From Amycolatopsis sp. MtRt-6 (GTDB lineage Bacteria > Actinomycetota > Actinomycetes > Mycobacteriales > Pseudonocardiaceae), in NCBI RefSeq assembly GCF_017308975.1, contig NZ_JADWPD010000020.1:1-64000 (forward strand): DNA of 64,000 nucleotides. Reading direction: 5' to 3'. Under the pieces are notes generated by a model that saw only the letters and a program-made list of their open reading frames with translations, searched no databases and was not told the DNA's origin. Positions 42,646 to 51,270 of this stretch are shown piece after piece (the first letter of the stretch is position 1; every line of letters starts with the position of its first letter). The translations under genes and the position numbers were made by a program.

Positions 42646-42857
42646 GGGCTCGACCGGGGCGTGGGGCCGGCCGGGCTCGACCGGGGGCGTGGGGTCAGCC
42701 GGGCTCGGCCGGGAGCGGCAAGGCCAACCGGGCTCGGCCGGGGGCGGCGGAGGCGGCCGGGCTCGGCCGGGGTGGTGGGGTCAGCCGGGCTCGACCGGGG
42801 CGGTGGCGCCGGCCGGGCTCGGCCGGGAGCGGCAAGGCCGACCGGGCTCGGCCGCGA
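42646..42857. repeat. 28-29 bp GC-rich degenerate minisatellite
   Basis: Eight copies of GGGCTCGRCCGGG recur at 42646, 42673, 42701, 42730, 42759, 42787, 42815 and 42844, with spacings of 27-29 bp. A further partial copy is near 42903. Spacers vary between GCGTGGGG and AGCGGCAAGGCC types. The array lies between the acuC promoter and the end of the sulfurtransferase gene. Frames through it are open only because of its composition. The rest of 42556-42961 holds no gene. Confidence 0.8.
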
Positions 42858-42961
42858 GGTCGTGGGCCAGCCGGGGCCATGCCTCTGAGCGGCGGGCCGG
42901 CGGGGCTCGGCCGGGGAATGCGCCCCGGCCTCATCCCGGCCCGCCGCCGGCCTCGGGCCGC

Positions 42962-43807
42962 TCAGCCGGGCAGGGGGCCCGTCGCCGCGGGGCGCTGGGG
43001 GTCTCGGGACCAGTGCGACCACGAGCCCGCGTACAGGCCCGCTCCCGGGTGGCCCGCCAGCTCCAGCGCCAGGACCACCGAGCTCGCCGTCACCCCCGAG
43101 CCGCAGTACGCGCCCACCGGCTCGCCCGGGCGGAGGCCCAGGCCGGCGAACCTCTCCGCCAGCTCGGCTGGGGGACGCCAGCGGCCGTCGGGGGCGATGT
43201 GGGCCGAAAACGGGGCGTTCACCGCTCCCGGGATGTGGCCCGCGCGGGGGTCCACCGGCTCCGTCTCGCCCGCGTAGCGCGGGGTTGCCCGGGCGTCGAG
43301 GAGGAGGCCGTCGCGGGCCAGGGCGGCCGCCTCGTCCGCGTCGAGAACCGGCATTCCGCCCGGTCGGACCGTGATGTCGCCCGGCTCCGGGTGCGCCTCC
43401 TCCGTGCTCACCGGGTGGCCTTCGGCCGTCCACGCCGCGTAACCGCCGTCGAGGACCGCCACCTCTTCGTGGCCCGCCCAGCGCAGGAGCCACCAGGCCC
43501 GCGCCGCCACCGAGCCGTCCGCGTCGTCGTAGGCCACCACCCGGACACCTTCGCGGACGCCGGCCGCGCGCAGGTCGCGCTGCAGGTCGGCCGGGTCGGG
43601 CAGGGGGTGGCGGCCACCCTCGCCCGGCTCGCCTGCCAGCACCTTGTCGAGGTCGGTGAACACCGCTCCGGGCACGTGCCCCTCGCGGTAGGAGTCGGCG
43701 CCGGGCGGGCCGGCGAGCCGCCAGCGGACGTCGAGGACCACGGGGCGGTCCCCGGCCGGGCCGGCCAGCGCGGCGGCGAGGTCGGTGGTGCTGATCAGCG
43801 GACGCAT
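42962..43807 (-). CDS. sulfurtransferase (SseA-type, mercaptopyruvate/thiosulfate)
   Basis: ATG 43807 gives 281 residues, two tandem rhodanese domains. Only the second carries the catalytic cysteine, C235 in CGSGVT. The CG(S/T)GVT loop is typical of 3-mercaptopyruvate sulfurtransferases, while classical rhodaneses have CRKGVT. The enzyme moves sulfur from 3-mercaptopyruvate or thiosulfate to cyanide or a thiol acceptor. The N-terminal domain has Asp in the corresponding loop (YDDADGS). The gene stands alone, divergent from ideR with 240 bases between, which hold no other gene. Confidence 0.9.
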   Translation of the reverse strand: MRPLISTTDLAAALAGPAGDRPVVLDVRWRLAGPPGADSYREGHVPGAVFTDLDKVLAGEPGEGGRHPLPDPADLQRDLRAAGVREGVRVVAYDDADGSVAARAWWLLRWAGHEEVAVLDGGYAAWTAEGHPVSTEEAHPEPGDITVRPGGMPVLDADEAAALARDGLLLDARATPRYAGETEPVDPRAGHIPGAVNAPFSAHIAPDGRWRPPAELAERFAGLGLRPGEPVGAYCGSGVTASSVVLALELAGHPGAGLYAGSWSHWSRDPQRPAATGPLPG

Positions 43808-44048
43808 GCCTCCCATCTTCCAGCGGCCGCCCGCCCGGCCGCGCCGGGGTACGGACATATCCCCCACCGGCGGCTTGTCGCCGATCCGGCCACGAGCAGG
43901 CCGTCCCCCCGCTCGGCACGTAACGATGCCGCGACGTCTTCGGCCGTGACTGTGGCCGGATCGGTAACCATCGGCGCCGTACCCCCGAGCGCCGCCGCCG
44001 CTGCCGGGGTCAACGACTACGATGAGCAACGCGGACGAAGGGGACAGC

Positions 44049-44738
44049 GTGAACGATCTCATCGACACCACCGAGATGTACTTGCGTACCATCTACGAGC
44101 TCGAAGAAGAGGGTGTCGTTCCGCTGCGCGCCCGCATCGCCGAGCGCCTGCAGCAGAGCGGCCCGACCGTGAGCCAGACCGTCGCCCGGATGGAGCGTGA
44201 CGGGCTGGTCGTGGTCGCCGACGACAGGCACCTCCAGCTCACCGACCACGGCCGCGAACTGGCCATCGCCGTCATGCGCAAGCATCGCCTGGCCGAGCGC
44301 CTCCTCGTCGACGTGATCGGGCTCGAGTGGGAGCACGTGCACAACGAGGCGTGCCGCTGGGAGCACGTGATGAGCGAGGCCGTCGAGCGCAAGCTGGTCA
44401 AGCTGCTCGACCACCCCACCACGTCGCCGTACGGCAACCCGATCCCCGGCCTCGACAAGCTGGGCGACGGCGAACCCGCGCCGCCCGCGGAGGCCGACCT
44501 GGTCCGGCTCGACGAGTTCGCCCGCACCGGCGGCGGCCGCGTCGAGATCCGGCGCATCGCCGAGCACGTCCAGCTGGACGAGTCGCTGATGACCGAGCTC
44601 AAGTCGGTCGGCATCGTGCCGGGCGGCACGGTCACCGTCGGCAAGGCCAACGGCGCCACCATCGAGGTCACCGGCGGGGACACCACCGCCCAGGTCGCCA
44701 GCTCCGCGCTGCACGCCGTCCTGGCGCAGGCCCGATGA
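44049..44738 (+). CDS. ideR: iron-dependent repressor IdeR (DtxR family)
   Basis: GTG 44049, preceded by AAGGGGA, gives 229 residues and puts every metal ligand at its DtxR/IdeR number: M10, C102, E105 and H106 (site 2) and H79, E83, H98 (site 1). The helix-turn-helix is LQQSGPTVSQTVARMERDG (about 34-52). The C-terminal SH3-like domain is present. With Fe2+ it binds iron-box operators to repress siderophore and uptake genes. It is coupled to galK by an ATGA overlap; corynebacteria have dtxR followed by galE. Confidence 0.95.
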   Translation: MNDLIDTTEMYLRTIYELEEEGVVPLRARIAERLQQSGPTVSQTVARMERDGLVVVADDRHLQLTDHGRELAIAVMRKHRLAERLLVDVIGLEWEHVHNEACRWEHVMSEAVERKLVKLLDHPTTSPYGNPIPGLDKLGDGEPAPPAEADLVRLDEFARTGGGRVEIRRIAEHVQLDESLMTELKSVGIVPGGTVTVGKANGATIEVTGGDTTAQVASSALHAVLAQAR

Positions 44739-45919
44739 GCCCCGCTTCGGAGGCCGTGGCGGCGTTCCGCACGGTCCACGGCACCGCGCCCGCGGGCGTG
44801 TGGTCGGCACCCGGCCGGGTGAACCTGATCGGCGAGCACACCGACTACAACGACGGCTTCGTGCTGCCCTTCGCCCTGCCCCACCGCCTGGCCGCGGCGG
44901 CGTCGCCCCGCGAGGACGGCGTCCTGTCCGTGGCCACCCTGGGCGACGACGGCCAGCTCCAGCGCTCCGGCGAGCTCAAGATCGCCGACCTGGCGCCGGG
45001 CTCGGTCGACGGGTGGGCCGCGTACCCGGCGGGCGTCGCCTGGGTGCTGCGCGACCAGGGCTTCGCGAACGGGGCCGACCTGGTCATCGCCGGGGACGTG
45101 CCGTCGGGGGCCGGGCTGTCCTCCTCCCACGCGCTCGAGTGCGCGGTGTCGCTCGCGCTGCTGGGACTGGCCGGCCTGGAACTGGACGGCAGCCGCGCCG
45201 ACGTCCCGACGCGGCCCCAGATCGCGCGGTGGGTGCAGCGGTCGGAGAACGACTTCGTCGGCGCCCCCACCGGCCTGCTCGACCAGACGGCGTCCCTCTG
45301 CTGCACCGAGTCCCACGTGTTGTTCCTCGACGTGCGCTCGGGCGAGCAGGAGCAGGTGCCGTTCGGCCTCGCCGACGCGGGGCTGCAGGTGCTGATCATG
45401 GACACCCGCACCAAGCACTCGCACGCCGAAGGCGGGTACGGCGAGCGCCGCCGCGGCACCGAGCGGGCGGCCGAGCTGCTCGGGGTGAAGGCGCTGCGCG
45501 ACGTCACCGTCGAAGGCCTCGCCGACGCCCTCGGCCGGCTCCCCGAGGACCTGGTGCCGCTGGTGCGGCACGTCGTCACCGAGAACCAGCGGGTGCTCGA
45601 GACGGTCGAGCTGCTGCGCGCCGGGCGGCTGGCCGACATCGGGCCGTACCTCGACGCCTCGCACGTCAGCATGCGCGACGACTACCGGATCTCCACGGCC
45701 GAGCTGGACCTCGCGGTCGACTCGGCGCGGGCGGCCGGCGCGCTCGGCTCGCGGATGACCGGCGGCGGCTTCGGCGGCTCGGCGATCGCGCTGGTCCGCG
45801 ACGCCGACCTGGAGCGGGTCAAGGCGGCCGTCGAGGCGGCCTACGAAAAAGCCGGCTACCGGCGACCGCGGATGTTCACGGCGGTGCCCTCCCGCGGCGC
45901 CGGCCGCGACGAGCTCTGA
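44735..45919 (+). CDS. galK: galactokinase
   Basis: The 394-residue GHMP kinase has GRVNLIGEHTDYNDGFVLP near the N terminus (galactose recognition), the ATP loop PSGAGLSSSHALE, and the C-terminal RMTGGGFGGSAI. It phosphorylates galactose at C1 for the Leloir pathway. Its ATG overlaps the ideR stop, so the regulator and kinase are translated from one message. The following galE supplies the epimerase; galT is not in the window. A hairpin directly after its stop could reduce read-through into galE. Confidence 0.94.
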   Translation: MSPASEAVAAFRTVHGTAPAGVWSAPGRVNLIGEHTDYNDGFVLPFALPHRLAAAASPREDGVLSVATLGDDGQLQRSGELKIADLAPGSVDGWAAYPAGVAWVLRDQGFANGADLVIAGDVPSGAGLSSSHALECAVSLALLGLAGLELDGSRADVPTRPQIARWVQRSENDFVGAPTGLLDQTASLCCTESHVLFLDVRSGEQEQVPFGLADAGLQVLIMDTRTKHSHAEGGYGERRRGTERAAELLGVKALRDVTVEGLADALGRLPEDLVPLVRHVVTENQRVLETVELLRAGRLADIGPYLDASHVSMRDDYRISTAELDLAVDSARAAGALGSRMTGGGFGGSAIALVRDADLERVKAAVEAAYEKAGYRRPRMFTAVPSRGAGRDEL

Positions 45920-45922
45920 CAC

Positions 45923-45964
45923 CGCGCGGGTCCGTTCGGGGCAACCCCCGCGCGGACCCGCGCG
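45923..45964 (+). terminator. Hairpin between galK and galE
   Basis: CGCGCGGGTCCG (45923-45934) pairs perfectly over 12 bp with CGGACCCGCGCG (45953-45964). The 18-nt loop contains a second small inverted repeat of G and C runs. The stem begins four bases after the galK stop and has no U tract, as is common in actinobacterial terminators. Confidence 0.65.
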
Positions 45965-46018
45965 TCGGCCAGGGGGAAGACTGTGGGGCACAGTCACCCT
46001 CGGCAGGAAGGCCTGGAT

Positions 46019-46999
46019 GTGTCGGAGCAGAGCAACGCCCTGAAGCTGGTCGTGACGGGCGGAGCCGGGTACGTCGGAAGTGTCTGCGCCGCCCGGCTGA
46101 TCGAGGCCGGGCACCAGGTCACCGTCGTCGACGACCTGTCCACCGGGCACGCCGACGCCGTCCACCCGGACGCGCGGTTCATCGAGGGCGACGCCGCGGA
46201 GGTGGCGGGCAGCCTGCTGCGCGAGGGCTTCGACGGCGTGCTGCACTTCGCGGCCAAGTCGCTGGTCGGCGAGTCGATGACGGAGCCGGCGAAGTACTGG
46301 GAAGGCAACGTCGTCACCTCGCTGCGGCTCCTGGAGGCCATGCAGGAGCACGGCACGCCCCGGCTGGTGTTCTCCTCGACGGCGGCGACCTACGGCGAGC
46401 CGGAGCAGTCGCCGATCCCGGAGACGGCGCCGACCCGCCCGACCAACACCTACGGCGCCACGAAGCTCGCGATCGACGCCGCGATCACCAGCTTCGCCGT
46501 GGCGCACGGCCTGGCGGCGGTGAGCCTGCGGTACTTCAACGTCGCGGGCGCGTACGGCGCCTTCGGCGAGCGCCACACCACGGAAACCCATCTCATTCCC
46601 CTCGTTCTGCAGGTCGCTTCGGGCGACCGTGAGCGCATCCAGATCTTCGGCGACGACTACCCGACGCCGGACCACACGGCGGTGCGCGACTACATCCACG
46701 TCGTGGACCTCGCGGACGCGCACCAGCTGGCGCTGAAGCACGCCACTGCGGGCGAGCACCGCATCTACAACCTGGGCAATGGCACCGGGTTCTCCGTTCT
46801 CGAGGTGATCGAGGCCTGCCGTGCGGTCACCGGGCACCCGGTACCGGCGGCGGTGGCTCCGCGCCGGGCGGGGGACCCTTCGGTGCTCGTGGCGGCCAGT
46901 GACCGGGCTCGGGAAGAGCTGGGCTGGAAGCCGGAACGGACCGAGCTGGCCGGGATCGTGCGGGACGCCTGGGAGTTCACGCAGTCGCGGCGGGGCTGA
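46019..46999 (+). CDS. galE: UDP-glucose 4-epimerase
   Basis: The extended SDR starts KLVVTGGAGYVGSVCA and has the TYGATK active site (YXXXK: NTYGATKLAID), RYFNVAGA and the C-terminal RRAGDP. It interconverts UDP-galactose and UDP-glucose. GTG 46019 with AGGAAG nine bases upstream gives 326 residues. A GTG at 45983, also with a good AGGGGG, would add 12 residues with no family counterpart. It completes ideR-galK-galE, after a strong hairpin, and may have its own promoter. Confidence 0.92.
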   Translation: MSEQSNALKLVVTGGAGYVGSVCAARLIEAGHQVTVVDDLSTGHADAVHPDARFIEGDAAEVAGSLLREGFDGVLHFAAKSLVGESMTEPAKYWEGNVVTSLRLLEAMQEHGTPRLVFSSTAATYGEPEQSPIPETAPTRPTNTYGATKLAIDAAITSFAVAHGLAAVSLRYFNVAGAYGAFGERHTTETHLIPLVLQVASGDRERIQIFGDDYPTPDHTAVRDYIHVVDLADAHQLALKHATAGEHRIYNLGNGTGFSVLEVIEACRAVTGHPVPAAVAPRRAGDPSVLVAASDRAREELGWKPERTELAGIVRDAWEFTQSRRG

Positions 47000-47302
47000 G
47001 CCCGGCGCGACGACGACGGCCTGCGGGGGCGGCCCGGGAAGCTGCGGGTGGCGAGGGGCCGGCCAGCGGGACTGCGGCCGGCCGAGGCGGCCCGGGGAGC
47101 AGCGGAGGCGGGGCGCGACAGCCGGCAGGTGCGGCTGACGGGACCCCGGCCGACCGGGCCGGCCCGGCCGGGGCGGGCGCCGGCCGGCTGGTGGGAGTCC
47201 GGGGCGCCGGGACGGCCTCTCTTGCTCCGAGGCCGGTAGGCCGCCTCCGCCGAACTGCCTCCGCCGGCCCAGAACCAAGCTCCACTGTGGACAGCACCCT
47301 CC
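47000..47302. other. GC-rich convergent gap without a gene
   Basis: This 303-bp stretch between the convergent galE and DUF4192 genes is over-rich in GGCCGG and CGGCC words with many short palindromes, especially 47090-47230. No reading frame has protein character and no repeat period is evident. It lacks the 30-bp repeat module found in the other long convergent gaps. A termination region is possible. Confidence 0.6.
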
Positions 47303-48361
47303 TCACGCTGCCCGCTCCGCGTCGAGATCCGTGGGTTCCAGGCCGAAGCCGGCGAGTGGCCCCGCTGCCGCCGTCGCCAACCCGCGGATCACCTCCGGGG
47401 GTGTTCCGTGGTGGAGCACCCTCTTCAACAGCTCCGCCAGCACGTGGCCCGGTTGCGCCTCCAGGGCGTTGTCCAGGGCCATGCCCGCGAAGGCTCCGTC
47501 TCCGCGCATGTACGCCGTGAAGCCCAGCAGCGTCGCCGCCTCTGCTCGCTCCGGGGCCGGTGTCTCGCGGACCAGTGTCAGCCACAAGCGCTCTGCTTCC
47601 CTGGCCTCCGCTGATGCCGGGGGTACCGCCATCGCCAAGCAGATGTCGCGGATTTCCGGCAGCTTCAGGGCGCTTGCCAGCAGGACCGCTTCCTCGTCCG
47701 TCAGCGGCCCCTCGCCGAGGCGCTGACGTTCGAACGCCGCACGGACCACCGAGGCCGCGTCGCCGACACATGTCGCGTCGAGCCACGGTGGGGATGTCAA
47801 GCGGGACAAGCGATCCGCGCGGCGTTCGAGCGCCTCCGGGGACCGCGGGGCCAGCAGCGCCTCGAGTTCCTCCCGGCTGTCGAACGCCACCGTGCCGTGC
47901 TCGGTCGCCGCTGCCGCCGCCACCGTGGCGCGCAGGTCCGGCAACGTGCCGGCGCATTCTTCGCTGCGATAACACCCCCACGGGGCGCCCGTCCTGATCG
48001 TGGGTGTCCACAGGGCGTGCAGGACCGGGAGACTCAGTGCCTCCGTGAGCTCTTCCAGGAAACCCGCGTGCGGTGGCGGCTTTCCGGGTCTTCGCCGGCC
48101 GCCGACGATCACCACCGTCACGCCGGCGTGGTGCCCCTCCGCGAACCGGGCGGACAGCGCCCGCGCCTGGTGGGCGCGGTGTTCGCGGCGGGGCAGGTCG
48201 CCACGGAGGATCAGGCCCGGGCGGTCGCCCGGGTACTCGTGGCCGATCAGGACGGCGGACTTCGCGGGCCGGAAACCGATCAGGTACGGGAGCGCGGCCA
48301 GCAGCTGCGCGGGGTTTCGGAGATCGACCGGCGTCCGGCCGGCCGGGGTGGCTGTGGTCAT
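47303..48361 (-). CDS. DUF4192 family protein
   Basis: The 352-residue protein opens with LRNPAQLLAALPYLIGFRPAKSAVLIG, the hallmark of the actinobacteria-restricted DUF4192 family. It continues with the central TGAPWGCYRSEECAG and a C-terminal helical repeat-like region containing EAATLLGFTAYMRGDGAFAGMALDNAL. No catalytic motif is known. The protein is soluble. It stands alone, convergent with galE. Its function is unknown. Confidence 0.85.
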   Translation of the reverse strand: MTTATPAGRTPVDLRNPAQLLAALPYLIGFRPAKSAVLIGHEYPGDRPGLILRGDLPRREHRAHQARALSARFAEGHHAGVTVVIVGGRRRPGKPPPHAGFLEELTEALSLPVLHALWTPTIRTGAPWGCYRSEECAGTLPDLRATVAAAAATEHGTVAFDSREELEALLAPRSPEALERRADRLSRLTSPPWLDATCVGDAASVVRAAFERQRLGEGPLTDEEAVLLASALKLPEIRDICLAMAVPPASAEAREAERLWLTLVRETPAPERAEAATLLGFTAYMRGDGAFAGMALDNALEAQPGHVLAELLKRVLHHGTPPEVIRGLATAAAGPLAGFGLEPTDLDAERAA

Positions 48362-48558
48362 GCCTCCACAGTGGGGCAGGACGCGGCCGGATGGGGCGGT
48401 GGCGGGAAATCTGTGGACAGCCGGGGCCGATGTGGACGAAACCCGCCCGGCCGGGGCCGGGCGGGGCGTTCCTGTCGGTGGGGTGGGCTATGCTGCCCGG
48501 CCCCACCGGCCGGATCGTCTAGCGGGGTCCGGGCGGCAGAGTCCCGGATGTCACCGGC

Positions 48559-49413
48559 TCACCCGCAGTGCTCGAACCCGCTCTCGTAGGTGTTGCTGCC
48601 CACCGAGCCGCCCCACTTCACGCAGGTCGCCGCGGCGGTCTTCTTGACCGGCCCGGCGTAGTAGGTGAAGTCACCGGAATCGGTCACCCGCGCCGAACCC
48701 TGGACCTCCAGGAACGCCGACACCGCGCTGGCCGTGCCGAGCGACGTCGACTTCAGCGTGGTCACGCAGTTCGCCTTGGTGGAAGCGTTGTACAGCAGGT
48801 AGGCCGTGCCCGAGGAGTTGGCCAGCGCCTGCTGGTCGACGACGGAGAAGCCGTCGCCGCAGACCTCTTCGGCGGAGTACGGGTTGCCACCGCAGGCGTT
48901 CTTGCTCGTGAAGCTCGTGTGGTCGTAGTACGGCACGGCGACGCCGTTCAGCACGGCCCGCTGCGTGACGCCGTTGAGGTTCTCCTCGAAGTGCAGGTGC
49001 GGGCCGCTGACGTTGCCGGTCGCGCCCGCCGTGCCGATCTGCTTGCCGCCGGTGACCGACTGCCCGACCGAAACCGACTGGGTCGACAGGTGCGCGTAAC
49101 GGGTCGTCCAGCCGCTGCCGTGGTCAATCTCGATCCACCGGCCGTAGCTCTCGGCCCCCCGGTTTTCCACCCGCGTAACGGTTCCCGATGCCGACGCGAG
49201 CACCGGCATCCCGGTGATGCCCGCCTTCTGGAAGTCGACCGAGTTCTGCGGGCGGTGGTCGCCGAAGGTCGCGGCGGTCACGGTGACCCCGCACTTGAAC
49301 GGCACCTGGAAGTTGGGCGCGGCCGAGGCGGGCGCCTGACCGGCGAGGGTGAGGCCGAGCGCGGGCAGCGCCGCGGCGGCGGCGAGCAGGGCGAGCCGTC
49401 GCAACCTGGACAT
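48559..49413 (-). CDS. secreted M23-type metallopeptidase
   Basis: ATG 49413 follows GGAGG. The 284-residue protein has a Sec signal (RRLALLAAAAALPALGLTLAG, cleavage near ASA/APNF). Its LytM/M23 domain includes GDHRPQNSVDF (H53, D60), ASASGTVTRVENRG, YAHLSTQSVSVGQSVTGGKQIG and HLHFEE. The first ligand pair is spaced H-X6-D instead of the usual HXXXD, as in an actinobacterial M23 subgroup. A C-terminal beta domain (about 185-284) with paired cysteines may bind cell wall. It would cut peptidoglycan cross-links outside the cell. It is divergent from the two-component system. Confidence 0.85.
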   Translation of the reverse strand: MSRLRRLALLAAAAALPALGLTLAGQAPASAAPNFQVPFKCGVTVTAATFGDHRPQNSVDFQKAGITGMPVLASASGTVTRVENRGAESYGRWIEIDHGSGWTTRYAHLSTQSVSVGQSVTGGKQIGTAGATGNVSGPHLHFEENLNGVTQRAVLNGVAVPYYDHTSFTSKNACGGNPYSAEEVCGDGFSVVDQQALANSSGTAYLLYNASTKANCVTTLKSTSLGTASAVSAFLEVQGSARVTDSGDFTYYAGPVKKTAAATCVKWGGSVGSNTYESGFEHCG

Positions 49414-49509
49414 GGGGAAACCTCCTGCACAAACGGGACAACTTGACACCACGAAGGGAAGTCCCCGTCGGTACATTTTCCGTACAAGCACTCGCGGAGG
49501 ACTGTCGAA

Positions 49510-50628
49510 ATGCCGATCCGACCAGCCACGTTCCCCCGCGCCCAGGGCTGGTTGCGCTGGGCGCTCGTCGCGGTTCCGATGGTCGCCGCCATGCCACGGG
49601 CGACCGACGTGCGCTCCTGGCTCCTGATCACGTTCACCCTCGCGCTGTCGATCCCGTTGCTGTGGCTCCACGACGCCGGCGTCCGGCCGCTGACGACCGC
49701 GCCGGCCCTCGCCCTGATCGCGAGCACGGGCGCGCTGTGGGTGCTCCACCCGGGCAGCTGGGCGTCGGTGGCGATGTTCAGCACCACGTTCTTCGTGGTG
49801 CTGAAGCAGTCCACGGTGCCGATCGTCGTGGCGGTCGTGCTCGACGCCGGCGTGATCACGACCTGGGCGGCCCGCCACGACCTGTGGGACGACGCCCTGT
49901 CGACGTACGCGGTGCTGGCCGTGATCGTGCTGATGGCGCTGAACCGGCGGGCCCGGCTCGCCCGTGTCGAGCAGACCGAGCTGGCGCTGGCCCGCGCGCA
50001 GACCGCCAACGAGGAGCACGCCCGCGCGGCCGCGCTCGCCGAACGCGCCCGCATCGCCCGCGAGCTGCACGACGTCCTGGCCCATTCGCTGGCCGGGCTC
50101 TCGCTGAACCTCCAGGGCGCGCGGCTGATGCTGGTGCGCGACGGCGCGAGCCCGGACGCCGTCGCCCAGATCGAGCGGGCGCAGACGCTGGCGTCGGAGG
50201 GGCTCGCCGAGGCCCGGAAGGCGGTGGCCGCGCTGCGCGAGGACGCCGTCGGGGTCGAACGCGCGATCGCGGACCTGCTCGCCGCGTACCGGCTCGACAC
50301 CGGCGCCCGCGCGGACCTCGCGGTCGAGGGCGAGCCGCGCGAGCTCGACGCGGCGGTCGGCACCGCGCTGGTCCGCGCGGTGCAGGAGGCGCTGGCCAAC
50401 ACCCGCAAGCACGCCCCACGGGCCGAAGTGGACGTCACGCTCGGCTACGCCGGCGGATCGGTGGAGCTGACCGTGGCCGACCGGCAGGGCAGGCGCCCGC
50501 CGGCCGCGCCGGCGGCAGGCTACGGTTTGCGCGGGATGGGCGAACGGGTCGCGCTGCTCGACGGGCGTCTGGAGAGCGGACCGGGGGAGGACGGATGGCG
50601 GATTCACCTGACGGTGCCGGCGGCGTGA
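49510..50628 (+). CDS. NarL-type sensor histidine kinase
   Basis: The 372-residue protein has four to five N-terminal membrane segments (about residues 15-145) and no large extracellular domain. A HisKA_3 dimerisation helix follows, with H187 in RIARELHDVLAHSLAG, and then a HATPase_c domain with the N box ALANTRKHAP and a YGLRGMGERV G box. It autophosphorylates and passes the phosphate to the response regulator encoded next, whose start lies inside this gene. The signal is unknown; an intramembrane-sensing type is likely. It is divergent from the M23 peptidase gene. Confidence 0.92.
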   Translation: MPIRPATFPRAQGWLRWALVAVPMVAAMPRATDVRSWLLITFTLALSIPLLWLHDAGVRPLTTAPALALIASTGALWVLHPGSWASVAMFSTTFFVVLKQSTVPIVVAVVLDAGVITTWAARHDLWDDALSTYAVLAVIVLMALNRRARLARVEQTELALARAQTANEEHARAAALAERARIARELHDVLAHSLAGLSLNLQGARLMLVRDGASPDAVAQIERAQTLASEGLAEARKAVAALREDAVGVERAIADLLAAYRLDTGARADLAVEGEPRELDAAVGTALVRAVQEALANTRKHAPRAEVDVTLGYAGGSVELTVADRQGRRPPAAPAAGYGLRGMGERVALLDGRLESGPGEDGWRIHLTVPAA

Positions 50629-51266
50629 CGCTGCGCGTCGTGCTGGCCGACGACCAGGCCGTGGTCCGGGAAGGCCTGGTCACGCTGCTCGGGCTGCTGC
50701 CCGGTGTCGAGGTGGTCGGCGCCGCCGCCGACGGGCTGGCCGCGCTCGAGCTCGTCGCCGAACACCACCCCGACGTCGTGCTGGTCGACCTGCGGATGCC
50801 GCGCTGCGACGGCGTGGAGACCACCGAGCGGATCCGCGCCGGGCACCCGGACACCGAGGTCGTCGTGCTCACCACCTACGCCGACGACGAGTCGCTCCTG
50901 GCCGCGCTGCGCGCCGGGGCGCGCGGGTTCCTCACCAAGGACGCCGACGCCGAGTCCATCGCGCGGGCCCTGCGTTCGGCCGCCGCCGGGCAGTCCACAG
51001 TGGACGGGGAGCTGCAGCGGCGGCTCGTCGAAGCCGCCGCCCGCGGCACCCCGCCGCGCGTCAAGGCGGTCGAAGGCCTGACCGCGCGCGAGATCGAGGT
51101 GCTGCGGCTGATCGCGGCGGGTCTGTCGAACACCGAGATCGCCCGCACCCTTGTGGTGAGCGAGGCGACCGTGAAGACCCACGTGAACCACCTGTTCGCC
51201 AAGGCCGGCCTGCGCGACCGCGCGCAGGCCGTCGCCTTCGCCTACCGGGCGGGCATCGCCGGCTGA
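50595..51266 (+). CDS. NarL/LuxR-type response regulator
   Basis: The 223-residue protein has a receiver domain with phospho-acceptor D65 in VLVDLRMP, acidic pair D19-D20, TTY and K103-region FLTKDA. A C-terminal GerE-type helix-turn-helix follows (GLTAREIEVLRLIAAGLSN, about 154-172). ATG 50595 follows GGGGGAGG and overlaps the kinase gene by 34 bases. GTG 50625, which makes a GTGA overlap with the kinase stop, is an alternative. It controls genes in response to the partner kinase, with the adjacent peptidase a candidate target. Confidence 0.93.
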   Translation: MADSPDGAGGVTLRVVLADDQAVVREGLVTLLGLLPGVEVVGAAADGLAALELVAEHHPDVVLVDLRMPRCDGVETTERIRAGHPDTEVVVLTTYADDESLLAALRAGARGFLTKDADAESIARALRSAAAGQSTVDGELQRRLVEAAARGTPPRVKAVEGLTAREIEVLRLIAAGLSNTEIARTLVVSEATVKTHVNHLFAKAGLRDRAQAVAFAYRAGIAG

Positions 51267-51270
51267 CCCG

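Noticed and set aside
42587..44200. A long plus-strand frame through the minisatellite and sulfurtransferase
   Set aside because: It is open because of GC-rich repeats and is antisense to the sulfurtransferase.
47000..47302. A fourth copy of the 30-bp repeat in the galE-DUF4192 gap
   Set aside because: No unit of the AATGTGGCC type occurs there; the gap is only GC-rich with short palindromes.
48500..48585. A tRNA-Glu-like word (TCGTCTAGCGG) with a T-loop-like TCGAACCC downstream
   Set aside because: No acceptor or anticodon stem forms, and the T-loop-like part encodes the last residues of the M23 peptidase on the minus strand.
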